In this document: piece after piece, positions 30,110 through 40,135 of the stretch
How the letters are laid out: each line of letters starts with the position of its first letter
Numbering within the stretch: position 1 is the stretch's first letter
Source: Nocardioides gansuensis
GTDB taxonomy: Bacteria > Actinomycetota > Actinomycetes > Propionibacteriales > Nocardioidaceae
Direction of reading: 5' to 3'
NCBI RefSeq assembly: GCF_003076135.1
Contig: NZ_QDGZ01000001.1
Coordinates: 186,001 to 250,000, forward strand
Length of the DNA: 64,000 nt
Notes under the pieces: model-generated
Told to the model about the DNA's origin: nothing
Database searches by the model: none
Seen by the model: only the letters and a program-made list of their open reading frames with translations
Translations under genes and position numbers: made by a program

Positions 30110-32220
30110 TCACCCGACTGCTCGTCGCCAACCGGGGCGAGATCGCGCGCCGCGTCTTCCGCACCTGCCGCGACCTCGGCATCGAGACCGTGGCGGTGCA
30201 CTCCGACGCCGACGCGGGGATGCCGTTCGTCCGCGACGCCGACGTCGCGGTGCACCTGCCCGGCAGCACGCCCGCCGAGACCTACCTGCGCGGTGACCTC
30301 GTCATCGAGGCCGCCAGGAAGGCGGGCGCCGACGCCGTCCACCCCGGCTACGGCTTCCTGTCCGAGAACGCCGCCTTCGCTCAGCAGGTCATCGACGCCG
30401 GGCTGACCTGGGTCGGCCCGGACCCGTCGTCCATCGAGAAGATGGGCTCGAAGATCGAGTCCAAGAAGCTGATGGAGGCCGCCGGCGTCCCGGTGCTCCC
30501 GAGCTGGACGGGCGAGGAGCTCTCGAGCGGTGGTCGAGTAGCGAGCGCCAGCGATCTCGGAGGTCGAGTAGCGAGCGCCAGCGAGCGTATCGAGACCCGT
30601 ATCGAGACCCCGCTGCTCGTCAAGGCGTCCGCCGGGGGCGGCGGCCGCGGCATGCGGATCGTCAACTCGCTCGACGCCCTGCGGGGTGAGATCGAGGCCG
30701 CGCAGTCCGAGGCTGCCTCGGCCTTCGGCGACGGCACGGTCTTCGTCGAGCCCTACATCCAGTCCGGCCGGCACATCGAGGTCCAGGTCGTCGGGCTGGG
30801 AGCAGAAGGAGGGGCCGACGGCGCGATCGTCTTCGGCGACCGCGACTGCTCGGTGCAGCGCCGCCACCAGAAGGTGATCGAGGAAGCCCCGGCGCCGGCG
30901 CTTCCCGAGGCCACGCGCAAGGCACTGCACGAGGCTGCCAAGGTGGCGGCGGACGCGATCGACTACCGCGGTGCGGGCACCGTCGAGTTCCTCTACGACG
31001 TGGCGTCGGACCGCTTCTACTTCCTGGAGATGAACACCCGGCTTCAGGTGGAGCACCCCGTCACCGAGGCCGTCTTCGGGGTCGACCTGGTGGCCCTGCA
31101 GATCGCGGTCGCCGAGGGCCGGTCGCTGGCCGGCCTCGAGGTCGGCGCCCCGAAGGGCCACTCGATCGAGGTCCGGCTCTACGCCGAGGACCCGGCCCAC
31201 GGCTACCAGCCGCAGTCGGGCCGGATCACCCGCTTCGAGGTGCCCGGCGTGGTGTCGCAGTTCGCCACCACCGGCTACGGCATCCGGCTCGACTCGGGCG
31301 TCGGCGCCGGCGACGAGATCGGCACGTTCTACGACGCGATGCTCAGCAAGGTCATCGTCTGGGCTCCGACCCGCGATCAGGCGCTGCGCCAGCTCGCCGG
31401 TGCCCTGGCCAAGGCCCAGCTGCACGGGCTGAGGACCAACCGCGACCTGCTGGTGAACCTGCTGCGCGACCTGGTCGTGACCGGCGCGACCATGGACACC
31501 ACGTGGCTGGACGGCTCCGACCTGAGCGCGCTCGGCGCCGTGCCCGGCGGTGAGCAGGCGGTCCCGCTCTCGGCGTTCGCCGCGGCGATCGCCCTTGCTG
31601 AGGCGGCCCGTCTCGCGCGGCCCGTCCAGACCCGGATCCCTGCGGGATGGCGCAACGTCGTCTCGCAGCCGCAGGAGACGGCTTTCCTGGTCTCGTCAAG
31701 CTCGACCAACGAACCGGAGGAGGTGGCGGTCCACTGGTACGGCGGCCGGTCGTTCCGGTCGGCCGACCGCGACGACGTCATCGTCCGGGAAGCCGGGCCG
31801 GACAGCGTGGTGCTCGAGGTGGCCGGCGTGCGGCGTACCTTCACCATTCATAGCGCCCGGGACCCGGTTTCGCAGTCAGTCGACGTGGAGTCATCGCTCG
31901 GGCACGTCGCCCTGCGCCGCAAGCCGCGCTTCGTCGACCCGGCCACCCAGGTGGCCGCGGGCTCGCTGCTCGCGCCGATGCCGGGCTCCGTCATCGCGCT
32001 CCGCGCGGCGGTCGGCGACGTGGTCGCCGAGGGCCAGCCCATCCTCGTGATGGAGGCCATGAAGATGCAGCACACCATCGCCGCGCCCTACGCCGGCACC
32101 GTGACGGAGCTGGCCGCCACCGAGGGCCAGCAGGTCGAGGCGGGCGCCGTGCTGGCCGTCGTGGTCCCGACAAGGTCGACCGACGAGCCAGCCGCCGGCG
32201 AAGAAGGAGAGGACGCATGA
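30106..32220 (+). CDS. Acyl-CoA carboxylase biotin carboxylase/BCCP (alpha) subunit
   Basis: 704 residues. Biotin carboxylase: TRLLVANRGEIARRVFRTC, HPGYGFLSENAAFA, ATP-grasp loop LLVKASAGGGGRGMRIV, FLEMNTRLQVEHPVTE. The C-terminal biotinyl domain has VMEAMKMQHTI with the biotin Lys at about 653. It carboxylates biotin and passes it to the CT subunit upstream. Three REP copies are fused in frame: residues 142-168 just before the glycine-rich loop, 528-535, and 686-694 near the end. The first enlarges the ATP-grasp hinge by about 25 residues. GTG 30106 overlaps the CT stop. Confidence 0.92.
30529..30609. repeat. Tandem REP-like element inside the biotin carboxylase domain
   Basis: Two left halves (GTCGAGTAGCGAGCGCCAGC at 30533-30552 and 30563-30582) are followed by two right ends (ATCGAGACC at 30590-30598 and 30601-30609). 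The 81 bases equal 27 codons, encoding GGRVASASDLGGRVASASE and ERIETRIET. Confidence 0.85.
31689..31710. repeat. Short REP-like element in the carboxylase alpha gene
   Basis: GGTCTCGTCAAGCTCGACCA with AAC following; one base from the frequent form GGTCTCGACAAGCTCGACCA. In frame, encoding VSSSSTN between the biotin carboxylase and biotinyl domains. Confidence 0.6.
32163..32186. repeat. Degenerate REP-like element near the carboxylase alpha C-terminus
   Basis: GGTCCCGACAAGGTCGACCG resembles GGTCTCGACAAGCTCGACCA at 17 of 20 bases. It follows the biotinyl domain and makes the C-terminal tail VVPTRSTDEP. Confidence 0.45.
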
Positions 32221-33383
32221 GCGACATGTTCACCGAGCCCGAGGAGCGTACGGCGCTGCGCGAGGCGGTCGCCAGGCTCGCCGCGTCGTACGGTCGCGAG
32301 TACATCGAGAAGCAGGTGGCCACCGGCGGCAAGACCACCGACCTGTGGCTCGACATGGGCAAGCAGGGCTACCTCGGCGTCAACATCCCCGAGGAGTACG
32401 GCGGGGGTGGCGGCGGCATGGCCGACCTGGCTGCGGTCCTCGAGGAGGCGGCGGCCGCCGGCGCGCCCCTGCTGATGATGGTGGTCTCGCCCGCCATCTG
32501 CGGCTCGATCATCACCCGCTGCGGCACGCCGAGGCAGAAGCAGAAGTGGCTGCCCGGCATCGCCGACGGCACGCTGCTGATGGCCTTCGGCATCACCGAG
32601 GCCGACGCCGGCTCCAACGCCCACCAGATCACCACCACCGCCATCCGCGACGGCGACGAGTGGGTGCTCAACGGGCAGAAGACCTTCATCTCGGGCGTCG
32701 ACGAGGCGCACGCGGTGCTGATCGTCTCCCGCACCGCCGACGCCAGGACCGGCAAGCTCAAGCCGGCGCTCTTCGTGGTGCCGACCGACGCCCAGGGCTT
32801 CACCCGCACGCCGATCCCGATGGCCTGGAAGGCGCCGGAGAAGCAGTTCACCCTCTTCCTCGACGACGTCCGGCTGCCCGCCGACGCGCTCGTCGGCGAC
32901 GAGGACGGCGGCCTGTGGCAGCTCTTCGCCGGCCTCAACCCGGAGCGGATCATGGGCGCGGCGCTGTCCAACGGGATGGCGCGCTACGCGCTCGGCAAGG
33001 CGGTCGACTATGCCAGGACCCGCTCGGTGTGGAAGGACCAGCCGATCGGCTCCCACCAGGGCATCGCCCACCCGCTGGCCAGGGTCAAGATCGAGCTCGA
33101 GCAGTCGCGCCTGCTCCAGCAGAAGGCGGCCGCGCTCTACGACGCCGGCGACGACTTCGGGGCGGGTGAGTACGCCAACATGGCCAAGTACGCCGGCGGC
33201 GAGATCGCCTGCAACGCGGCCGACGTCGCGGTGCACACCCACGGCGGCAACGGCCTCACCGAGGAGTACGGGCTGGCCAACCTGCTCATCGCCGCCCGCC
33301 TGGGCCGGATCGCGCCGGTGAGCCGCGAGATGATCCTCAACTTCGTCGGGATGCACACGCTCGGGCTGCCGAAGTCCTACTGA
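32217..33383 (+). CDS. Acyl-CoA dehydrogenase (second of two)
   Basis: 388 residues. MAFGITEADAGSNAHQITTTA and NGQKTFISGVDEAHAVLIV form the flavin/substrate region, with a C-terminal THGGNGLTEEYGLANLLIAARLGRIAPVSREMI. It is clearly different from the first dehydrogenase of the operon, so the two probably act on successive or different-length intermediates. ATG 32217 overlaps the carboxylase stop; last gene of the operon. No terminator hairpin is evident in the 46 bases to the next gene. Confidence 0.9.
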   Translation: MSDMFTEPEERTALREAVARLAASYGREYIEKQVATGGKTTDLWLDMGKQGYLGVNIPEEYGGGGGGMADLAAVLEEAAAAGAPLLMMVVSPAICGSIITRCGTPRQKQKWLPGIADGTLLMAFGITEADAGSNAHQITTTAIRDGDEWVLNGQKTFISGVDEAHAVLIVSRTADARTGKLKPALFVVPTDAQGFTRTPIPMAWKAPEKQFTLFLDDVRLPADALVGDEDGGLWQLFAGLNPERIMGAALSNGMARYALGKAVDYARTRSVWKDQPIGSHQGIAHPLARVKIELEQSRLLQQKAAALYDAGDDFGAGEYANMAKYAGGEIACNAADVAVHTHGGNGLTEEYGLANLLIAARLGRIAPVSREMILNFVGMHTLGLPKSY

Positions 33384-33429
33384 GCCATGACGTTGGCCGC
33401 GTGTCGGTGCGGCGTGCCACGATCGGCGC

Positions 33430-33804
33430 ATGGCGAAGGCGGAGCGACCCCTGGTGCCGGAGTGGATGCTCGACCGGGTGCGGTCCTGCGTGCAGGGGCT
33501 GCCCCAGCTCCGCGAGGAGGACGCCTGGGTCGGCGTCCGCTGGCGCGTCGGCAGCGACACGGTCGCCCACGTCTTCGGGGGCGAGGACCAGCTGTTCCGC
33601 ATCACCTTCCGCGGCGAGCCCGACGAGGTCGCCGCCTTCGAGCACCTCGGCGCGCCCTACTTCCGGGCCGGCTGGGGCGGCAACGTCATCGGCCTCCTGC
33701 TCGACGAGTCGACGGACTGGACCGAGCTGCACGAGCTGCTCACCGACTCCTACTGCCTCCAGGCGCCGCAGCACCTCGTCGAGGCGGTCGACCGGCCTGC
33801 CTGA
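33430..33804 (+). CDS. MmcQ/YjbR family protein
   Basis: 124 residues. The pattern PEWMLDRVRSCVQGLPQLREEDAWVGVRWRVG, FRGEPDEVAAFEHLG and LTDSYCLQAPQHLV matches the MmcQ/YjbR fold (CyaY-like, sometimes called DNA-binding). Function is not established. ATG 33430 is the only good start; a 46-base gap separates it from the catabolic operon, so it may be read through. Confidence 0.75.
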   Translation: MAKAERPLVPEWMLDRVRSCVQGLPQLREEDAWVGVRWRVGSDTVAHVFGGEDQLFRITFRGEPDEVAAFEHLGAPYFRAGWGGNVIGLLLDESTDWTELHELLTDSYCLQAPQHLVEAVDRPA

Positions 33805-33817
33805 GGGGCGAGCCGCG

Positions 33818-34369
33818 TCAGCGCAGGGGCACGAATCGGTAGGCCCCGTGCTCGGTGACGACGGCGCCGGGGTTGGTGACCCGCGTCATCCAGCCCGACA
33901 CCGGGATCACCATCACGCCGTCGTCGGCGAGCTGGTCGACGAGCTCCAGCGGCAGCTCGCGGGCCTCGGCCGACACCAGGATCCGGTCGTACGGCGCGTG
34001 GTCCGGGTCGCCGAGCACACCGGGCGTGGCCTCGTCGATCCGCGCCCAGGGGCGGCCGACCGCTTGGAGGTTGGCCCGTCCGAAATCGACCAGCGCGGGC
34101 TCGATCTCGACCCCGCGCACCTGCCCGGTCGGTCCGACGAGGTGGGCCAGCAGGGCCGTCGTCCAGCCGGACCCCGACCCCACGTCCAGCACGGTCTGCC
34201 CTGGACGGACGTCGAGCAGGCGCAGCATGTCCTCGACCGTCCGGGGCTGGGAGTTGGTCTGCCCGCAGCCGATCGCCAGCGGACCGTCGTACGCGGCCCG
34301 CTCGCGGCTCTCGGGGCGCAGGAAGCCCGTCCTCGGCGTGGCCTCGAAGGCTGCCGCCACGGCGTCCAT
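33818..34369 (-). CDS. pcm: Protein-L-isoaspartate O-methyltransferase
   Basis: 183 residues, slightly short for the family (about 200-220). SAM-binding VLDVGSGSGWTTALLAHLVG, the PCMT signature GCGQTNSQPRTVEDMLRLL and the substrate-region YDRILVSAEARELPLELVDQL are present. It methylates isoaspartyl residues in aged proteins to start their repair. Transcribed against its neighbours; its stop is 13 bases from the YjbR stop. Actinobacterial versions of this short type may act on other carboxyls. Confidence 0.85.
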   Translation of the reverse strand: MDAVAAAFEATPRTGFLRPESRERAAYDGPLAIGCGQTNSQPRTVEDMLRLLDVRPGQTVLDVGSGSGWTTALLAHLVGPTGQVRGVEIEPALVDFGRANLQAVGRPWARIDEATPGVLGDPDHAPYDRILVSAEARELPLELVDQLADDGVMVIPVSGWMTRVTNPGAVVTEHGAYRFVPLR

Positions 34370-34448
34370 GTCCTCGAGTCAACCACGGAATCGGGACGGG
34401 TTCGGCGATCTGCCCCCGCCGCTTGGTGCGAGGGGTGAGGATGGGCGC

Positions 34449-34844
34449 GTGGTGAAGTTCTACCTGCTGATGTCGGTCGTGAGCCTGGTGCTCACGGTCG
34501 TCGCGATGGTGCAGATCCTCAGCACCGAGGAGAAGCACATCCGCAACCTGCCGCGCATCGCCTGGCTGCTGCTCGTCCTCTTCGTCCCGCTCGCCGGGTC
34601 GCTGGCCTGGTTCTTCGCCGGCCGACCGCCGGCCGCCGGTCGGGTGGCACGCTCGCAGGGGGCCGGGTCGCAGTTCCCGGAGTACGACCGGCCCGGCCGC
34701 GCGGCGGCCGCGAACCCGGAGAAGGACGCGGAGTTCCTCCGCCGGGTGCGGGCGCGCGCCGAGGAGCAGCGCCGCCGTTACGAGGAGCAGAAGCGCCGCG
34801 AGCAGCAGGAGCCGCCGGAGCCCGGCAGCCCGCCGGCCGTCTGA
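34449..34844 (+). CDS. PLDc_N domain membrane protein
   Basis: 131 residues. Two N-terminal helices (about 4-25 and 36-60) flank NLPRIAWLLLVLFVPLAGSLAWFFAGRP, the phospholipase D nuclease N-terminal (PLDc_N) pattern, with no catalytic HKD domain. The C-terminal half is a charged Arg/Glu/Gln-rich tail (RRVRARAEEQRRRYEEQK), likely helical and cytoplasmic. Function unknown. GTG 34449 or 34452 are both possible starts. Confidence 0.75.
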   Translation: MVKFYLLMSVVSLVLTVVAMVQILSTEEKHIRNLPRIAWLLLVLFVPLAGSLAWFFAGRPPAAGRVARSQGAGSQFPEYDRPGRAAAANPEKDAEFLRRVRARAEEQRRRYEEQKRREQQEPPEPGSPPAV

Positions 34845-34882
34845 GTCACTCCCCGGGCTCCGCGCGGAGTGCACCGGTCGCC

Positions 34883-34922
34883 GTAACTCCGAGTTACACC
34901 CGCTGCTCGCCTGCGGCACAAT
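34883..34922 (+). promoter_or_regulatory. Promoter and operator of the enoyl-CoA hydratase gene
   Basis: -35 TTACAC (34894-34899) and -10 CACAAT (34917-34922) with a 17-base spacer; initiation would be about ATG 34930, a leaderless start. The palindrome GTAACTCCGAGTTAC (34883-34897) covers the -35, an arrangement for repression. It resembles the GTAACGCCGGGTTA arm of the 74-base repeats. Confidence 0.6.
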
Positions 34923-34929
34923 GCGGCCC

Positions 34930-35703
34930 ATGACCGACCAGAGCGCGACCGACCAACCGACCGAGCTCGTCCACCTGGCCGTCACCGACTCCATCGCCAC
35001 CATCACCCTCGACTCGCCTCACAACCGCAACGCGCTCAGCCGCCAGCTCGTCACCGAGCTCCTCGAGCGACTGCGCACCGCTGCGGCCGACGACGACGTG
35101 CGGGTCGTGCTGCTCACCAGCGCCGACCCGGTCTTCTGCTCCGGAGCCGACCTCTCCGAGGCCAGCGCCGAGAGCCTCGCCGAAGGCCCCCGGGCGATGG
35201 TCGAGCTCCAGCGCCGGATCGTCACCCTGGACAAGCCCGTCGTGACCCGGCTCGCCGGCCCGGTGCGGGCCGGCGGCATCGGCATCGTCGCCGCCAGCGA
35301 CATCTGCATCGCCAGCGAGGACGCCACCTTCGCCCTCACCGAGGTCAGGCTCGGCCTGGCCGCCGCGGCCATCAGCCTGACAGTGCACCACCGGATGCAC
35401 CCCCGCGCCGCTGCCCTGACCACCCTCGGCGGCGAGGTCTTCGGCGGCGCTGCCGCGGCGTCGTACGGCCTGGTCACCGAGGCCGTGCCCGCCGACCGGC
35501 TCGACGCCCGCGTGGCCGAGGTGTGCGCCAGCCTGGCGAGCGGCGCGCCGCAGGGGCTGCGCGAAGCCAAGCGCATCCTCAACGCCGACCTCGTGGCGCG
35601 CATCGAGGCGTACGGCGAGGAGATGGCGGCCCTCAGCGCCCGGCTGTTCGCCTCCGACGAGGCCCGCGACGCGATGCTCGCCTTCCTCTCACGCAAGAAG
35701 TGA
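34930..35703 (+). CDS. Enoyl-CoA hydratase/isomerase family protein
   Basis: 257 residues. Crotonase motifs: ITLDSPHNRNALSRQLVTEL, oxyanion hole SADPVFCSGADLSEA and LAGPVRAGGIGIVAASDICIA. The usual catalytic Glu regions are only partly kept (TEVRLGLAAAAIS), so the reaction could be hydration, isomerisation or hydrolysis. The GPVRAGG form is common beside acyl-CoA carboxylase operons, suggesting a methylglutaconyl-CoA-hydratase-like role; this is inference. ATG 34930 was chosen for the leaderless promoter; ATG 34921 would overlap the -10. Confidence 0.85.
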   Translation: MTDQSATDQPTELVHLAVTDSIATITLDSPHNRNALSRQLVTELLERLRTAAADDDVRVVLLTSADPVFCSGADLSEASAESLAEGPRAMVELQRRIVTLDKPVVTRLAGPVRAGGIGIVAASDICIASEDATFALTEVRLGLAAAAISLTVHHRMHPRAAALTTLGGEVFGGAAAASYGLVTEAVPADRLDARVAEVCASLASGAPQGLREAKRILNADLVARIEAYGEEMAALSARLFASDEARDAMLAFLSRKK

Positions 35704-35711
35704 GGCGCCCG

Positions 35712-35785
35712 CTGTAACGCCGGGTTAGCCCTTGTAGGGACCATGAAATTTCATGGGGCCTACAGCTCCTAACCCGGCGTTACAG
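35712..35785. repeat. 74-base nested palindrome, copy 2
   Basis: Same 16-base arms as copy 1. The inner stem here is TGTAGG/CCTACA around CCATGAAATTTCATGG, so the inner arm sequence differs from copy 1 but stays paired. Lies nine bases after the hydratase stop and 80 bases before the helR start, between genes in the same direction. Confidence 0.9.
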
Positions 35786-35865
35786 CAACCCCGGTGAGAC
35801 ACCGGTCAGGGGACAGTAGGCTTGATCCTCTTTGTCAATCTCCAGCTCCAGGGGGAAGCACCCGC

Positions 35866-38037
<2,172 letters not shown>

Positions 38038-38039
38038 GC

Positions 38040-38066
38040 CGGATCGGGATCCGCCATCCCGATCCG
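38040..38066 (+). terminator. Hairpin terminator after helR
   Basis: CGGATCGGGA and TCCCGATCCG form a perfect 10-pair stem with a 7-base loop, starting three bases after the helR stop. No T-run follows, which is usual for high-GC actinobacterial (I-shaped) terminators. Confidence 0.7.
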
Positions 38067-38137
38067 AACCCATGAGTGCGGATCTGCATGACGGACCGCG
38101 GGGTCGGCGAACGCCGCGCCGCCGTAGGGTTTCGGCC

Positions 38138-40051
38138 ATGAGTCCCACGGTCACCGACGCCCAGGAGGTCCGAGCGCTGCTCGACGACGTCCGGGGGCTG
38201 GAGGCGTGGGCGATCATCCGGCGCAAGGCCGCACCCACCGCCGGCATCGTGGGCGGGCGGCGCAGCGTCGTGGACTCGCTCACGGACATCCCCCTCGAGG
38301 ACGGCGTCCCCGAGGACGGCCGCACGGCCGACCGGCTCGTCGCGGTGCCCTTCCGCCAGGTGCGCGAGCGGGGCTTCGAGGCGATCGACGACGGCACGCC
38401 CCTCGTGGTGGTCGATCTCGACGCCGAGCACGAGGTGGACGTCGACGCGCTGCTCGCGGCGCTGCCGGACGAGCCCATCGAGTTCACGGACCGCGGCGGC
38501 TTCGTCGTCGACGACGCGGCGTACGAGGACATCGTCGAGGCGATCATCCGCGACGAGATCGGCCAGGGCGAGGGCGCCAACCTCGTCATCGGCCGTCACT
38601 ACCGCGCCGTCGTCGCGGACTGGAGCGCGGAGAAGGCGCTCACCGTCTTCCGCCGGCTGCTCGAGCGCGAGCGCGGCGCCTACTGGACTTATCTCTTCTT
38701 CACCGGGGACCGGTTCCTGATTGGCGCGAGCCCCGAGCGGCACGTGTCGGTGAAGGGCGGCGACGTGCGGATGAACCCGATCTCCGGCACCTTCCGGGTC
38801 AGGCCGGGCGAGGGGGCGGAGGGCGACCTCAAGGACCGGCTCCTCGACTTCCTCGCCGACGAGAAGGAGATCTACGAGCTCTTCATGGTCGTCGACGAAG
38901 AGCTCAAGATGATGTGCGACATCTGCCACGAGGGCGGCCAGGTGCTGGGCCCGTTCCTCAAGCCGATGACCCACCTGGTGCACACCGAGTACCTGCTGGC
39001 CGGCCGAAGCGAGCGCGACCCGCGCGAGATCCTGCGCGACACGATGTACGCCGCCACGGTCACCGGGGCGCCCGTCGAGAACGCCTGCCGCCTGATCTCC
39101 CACTACGAGACCGAGGGCCGGGGCTACTACGCCGCCGCGCTGGCGCTCTTCGGCCGCGACGCCGAGGGCCGGCACACCATGGACTCGCCGATCCTGATCC
39201 GCACCGCCGACGTCTCGCCGGCCGGCGAGCTCAAGGTGACGGCCGGCGCCACCCTGGTGCGCGACTCCGACCCCGCCTACGAGGTCGCCGAGACCCGCGC
39301 CAAGGCGGGCGGCATCCTCAGCGCCTTCGGCCTGGTGCCCGCCGCGCCGTCGGACGGCAGCGACGTCGCCGCACTCGCGCGCGACGAGGACGTGCTGCTC
39401 GCGCTCGGCTCGCGCAACCAGCGGCTGAGCCGATTCTGGCTGACCGACCAGGAGGGCTCGCTCGTCGACCCGGCGCTGGCGGGCAAGAAGGTGGTGATCC
39501 TCCACGGCGAGGACGACTTCGTGAACATGCTCCGCCACGTCTTCGGGGTCTTCGGCATGACGTCGACCGTGGTCCGCCACGAGGACTACGCGACCGGCGC
39601 CTTCGACGGGCACGACCTCGTGGTCGTCGGGCCGGGCCCGGGCGACCCGCGCGACGGCGACCACCCCAAGGTCGCGTCGTTCCGCAAGGCCGTCGACGAC
39701 CTCCTGGCCAGCGGCCAGCCGTTCCTGGCCGTCTGCCTGGGGCACCAGACCCTGTGCGAGCGCCTCGGCATCCCGCTGGCCTTCAAGGACATCGTCTTCC
39801 AGGGCACGCAGTCGGCGATCCCCTTCCAGGGCCGCACCGAGCGGGTGGGCTTCTACAACACCTTCGTCGGCCGGGTGACCGGCGACGACCAGCTCCCCGA
39901 GGGCGTGACCGTCGACCGCGACTCCGACTCGGGCGACATCCACGCGCTCACCGGGCCGCACTACCGCGGCATCCAGTTCCACGCGGAGTCGATCCTCACC
40001 GAGGACGGCCGCGACCTCCTGCACGACCTGGTCTGCTCATTGTTGACCTAA
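38138..40051 (+). CDS. Fused chorismate-amination enzyme (PhzE/TrpEG-like)
   Basis: 637 residues. The N-terminal chorismate-binding part has SPERHVSVKGGDVRMNPISGTF, then MMCDICHEGGQVLGPFLKPMTHLVHTEYLLAG; from about residue 450 a class I glutamine amidotransferase with nucleophile Cys533 in CLGHQTLCERLG and HAE in GIQFHAES. The fused order and motifs are those of PhzE, which makes 2-amino-2-deoxyisochorismate, and of fused anthranilate synthases. No other phenazine or trp genes are near, so the product is open. ATG 38138 follows GTAGGG. Confidence 0.82.
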   Translation: MSPTVTDAQEVRALLDDVRGLEAWAIIRRKAAPTAGIVGGRRSVVDSLTDIPLEDGVPEDGRTADRLVAVPFRQVRERGFEAIDDGTPLVVVDLDAEHEVDVDALLAALPDEPIEFTDRGGFVVDDAAYEDIVEAIIRDEIGQGEGANLVIGRHYRAVVADWSAEKALTVFRRLLERERGAYWTYLFFTGDRFLIGASPERHVSVKGGDVRMNPISGTFRVRPGEGAEGDLKDRLLDFLADEKEIYELFMVVDEELKMMCDICHEGGQVLGPFLKPMTHLVHTEYLLAGRSERDPREILRDTMYAATVTGAPVENACRLISHYETEGRGYYAAALALFGRDAEGRHTMDSPILIRTADVSPAGELKVTAGATLVRDSDPAYEVAETRAKAGGILSAFGLVPAAPSDGSDVAALARDEDVLLALGSRNQRLSRFWLTDQEGSLVDPALAGKKVVILHGEDDFVNMLRHVFGVFGMTSTVVRHEDYATGAFDGHDLVVVGPGPGDPRDGDHPKVASFRKAVDDLLASGQPFLAVCLGHQTLCERLGIPLAFKDIVFQGTQSAIPFQGRTERVGFYNTFVGRVTGDDQLPEGVTVDRDSDSGDIHALTGPHYRGIQFHAESILTEDGRDLLHDLVCSLLT

Positions 40052-40135
40052 ATGGTTGACTTTGGCGTGGCGCGCAACCGAACGGGTCCCGCGTGCGTCA
40101 TCATGAGTGGCTTGCCAGTTGGACGGGGGATCGAG

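Noticed and set aside
35712..35785. Riboswitch upstream of helR
   Set aside because: The element is a plain nested palindrome present at two other loci at gene ends, so it is not a gene-specific RNA sensor.
38038..38137. Trp attenuator leader before the PhzE/TrpEG-like gene
   Set aside because: No short ORF with Trp codons was found; the hairpin there fits a terminator of helR.
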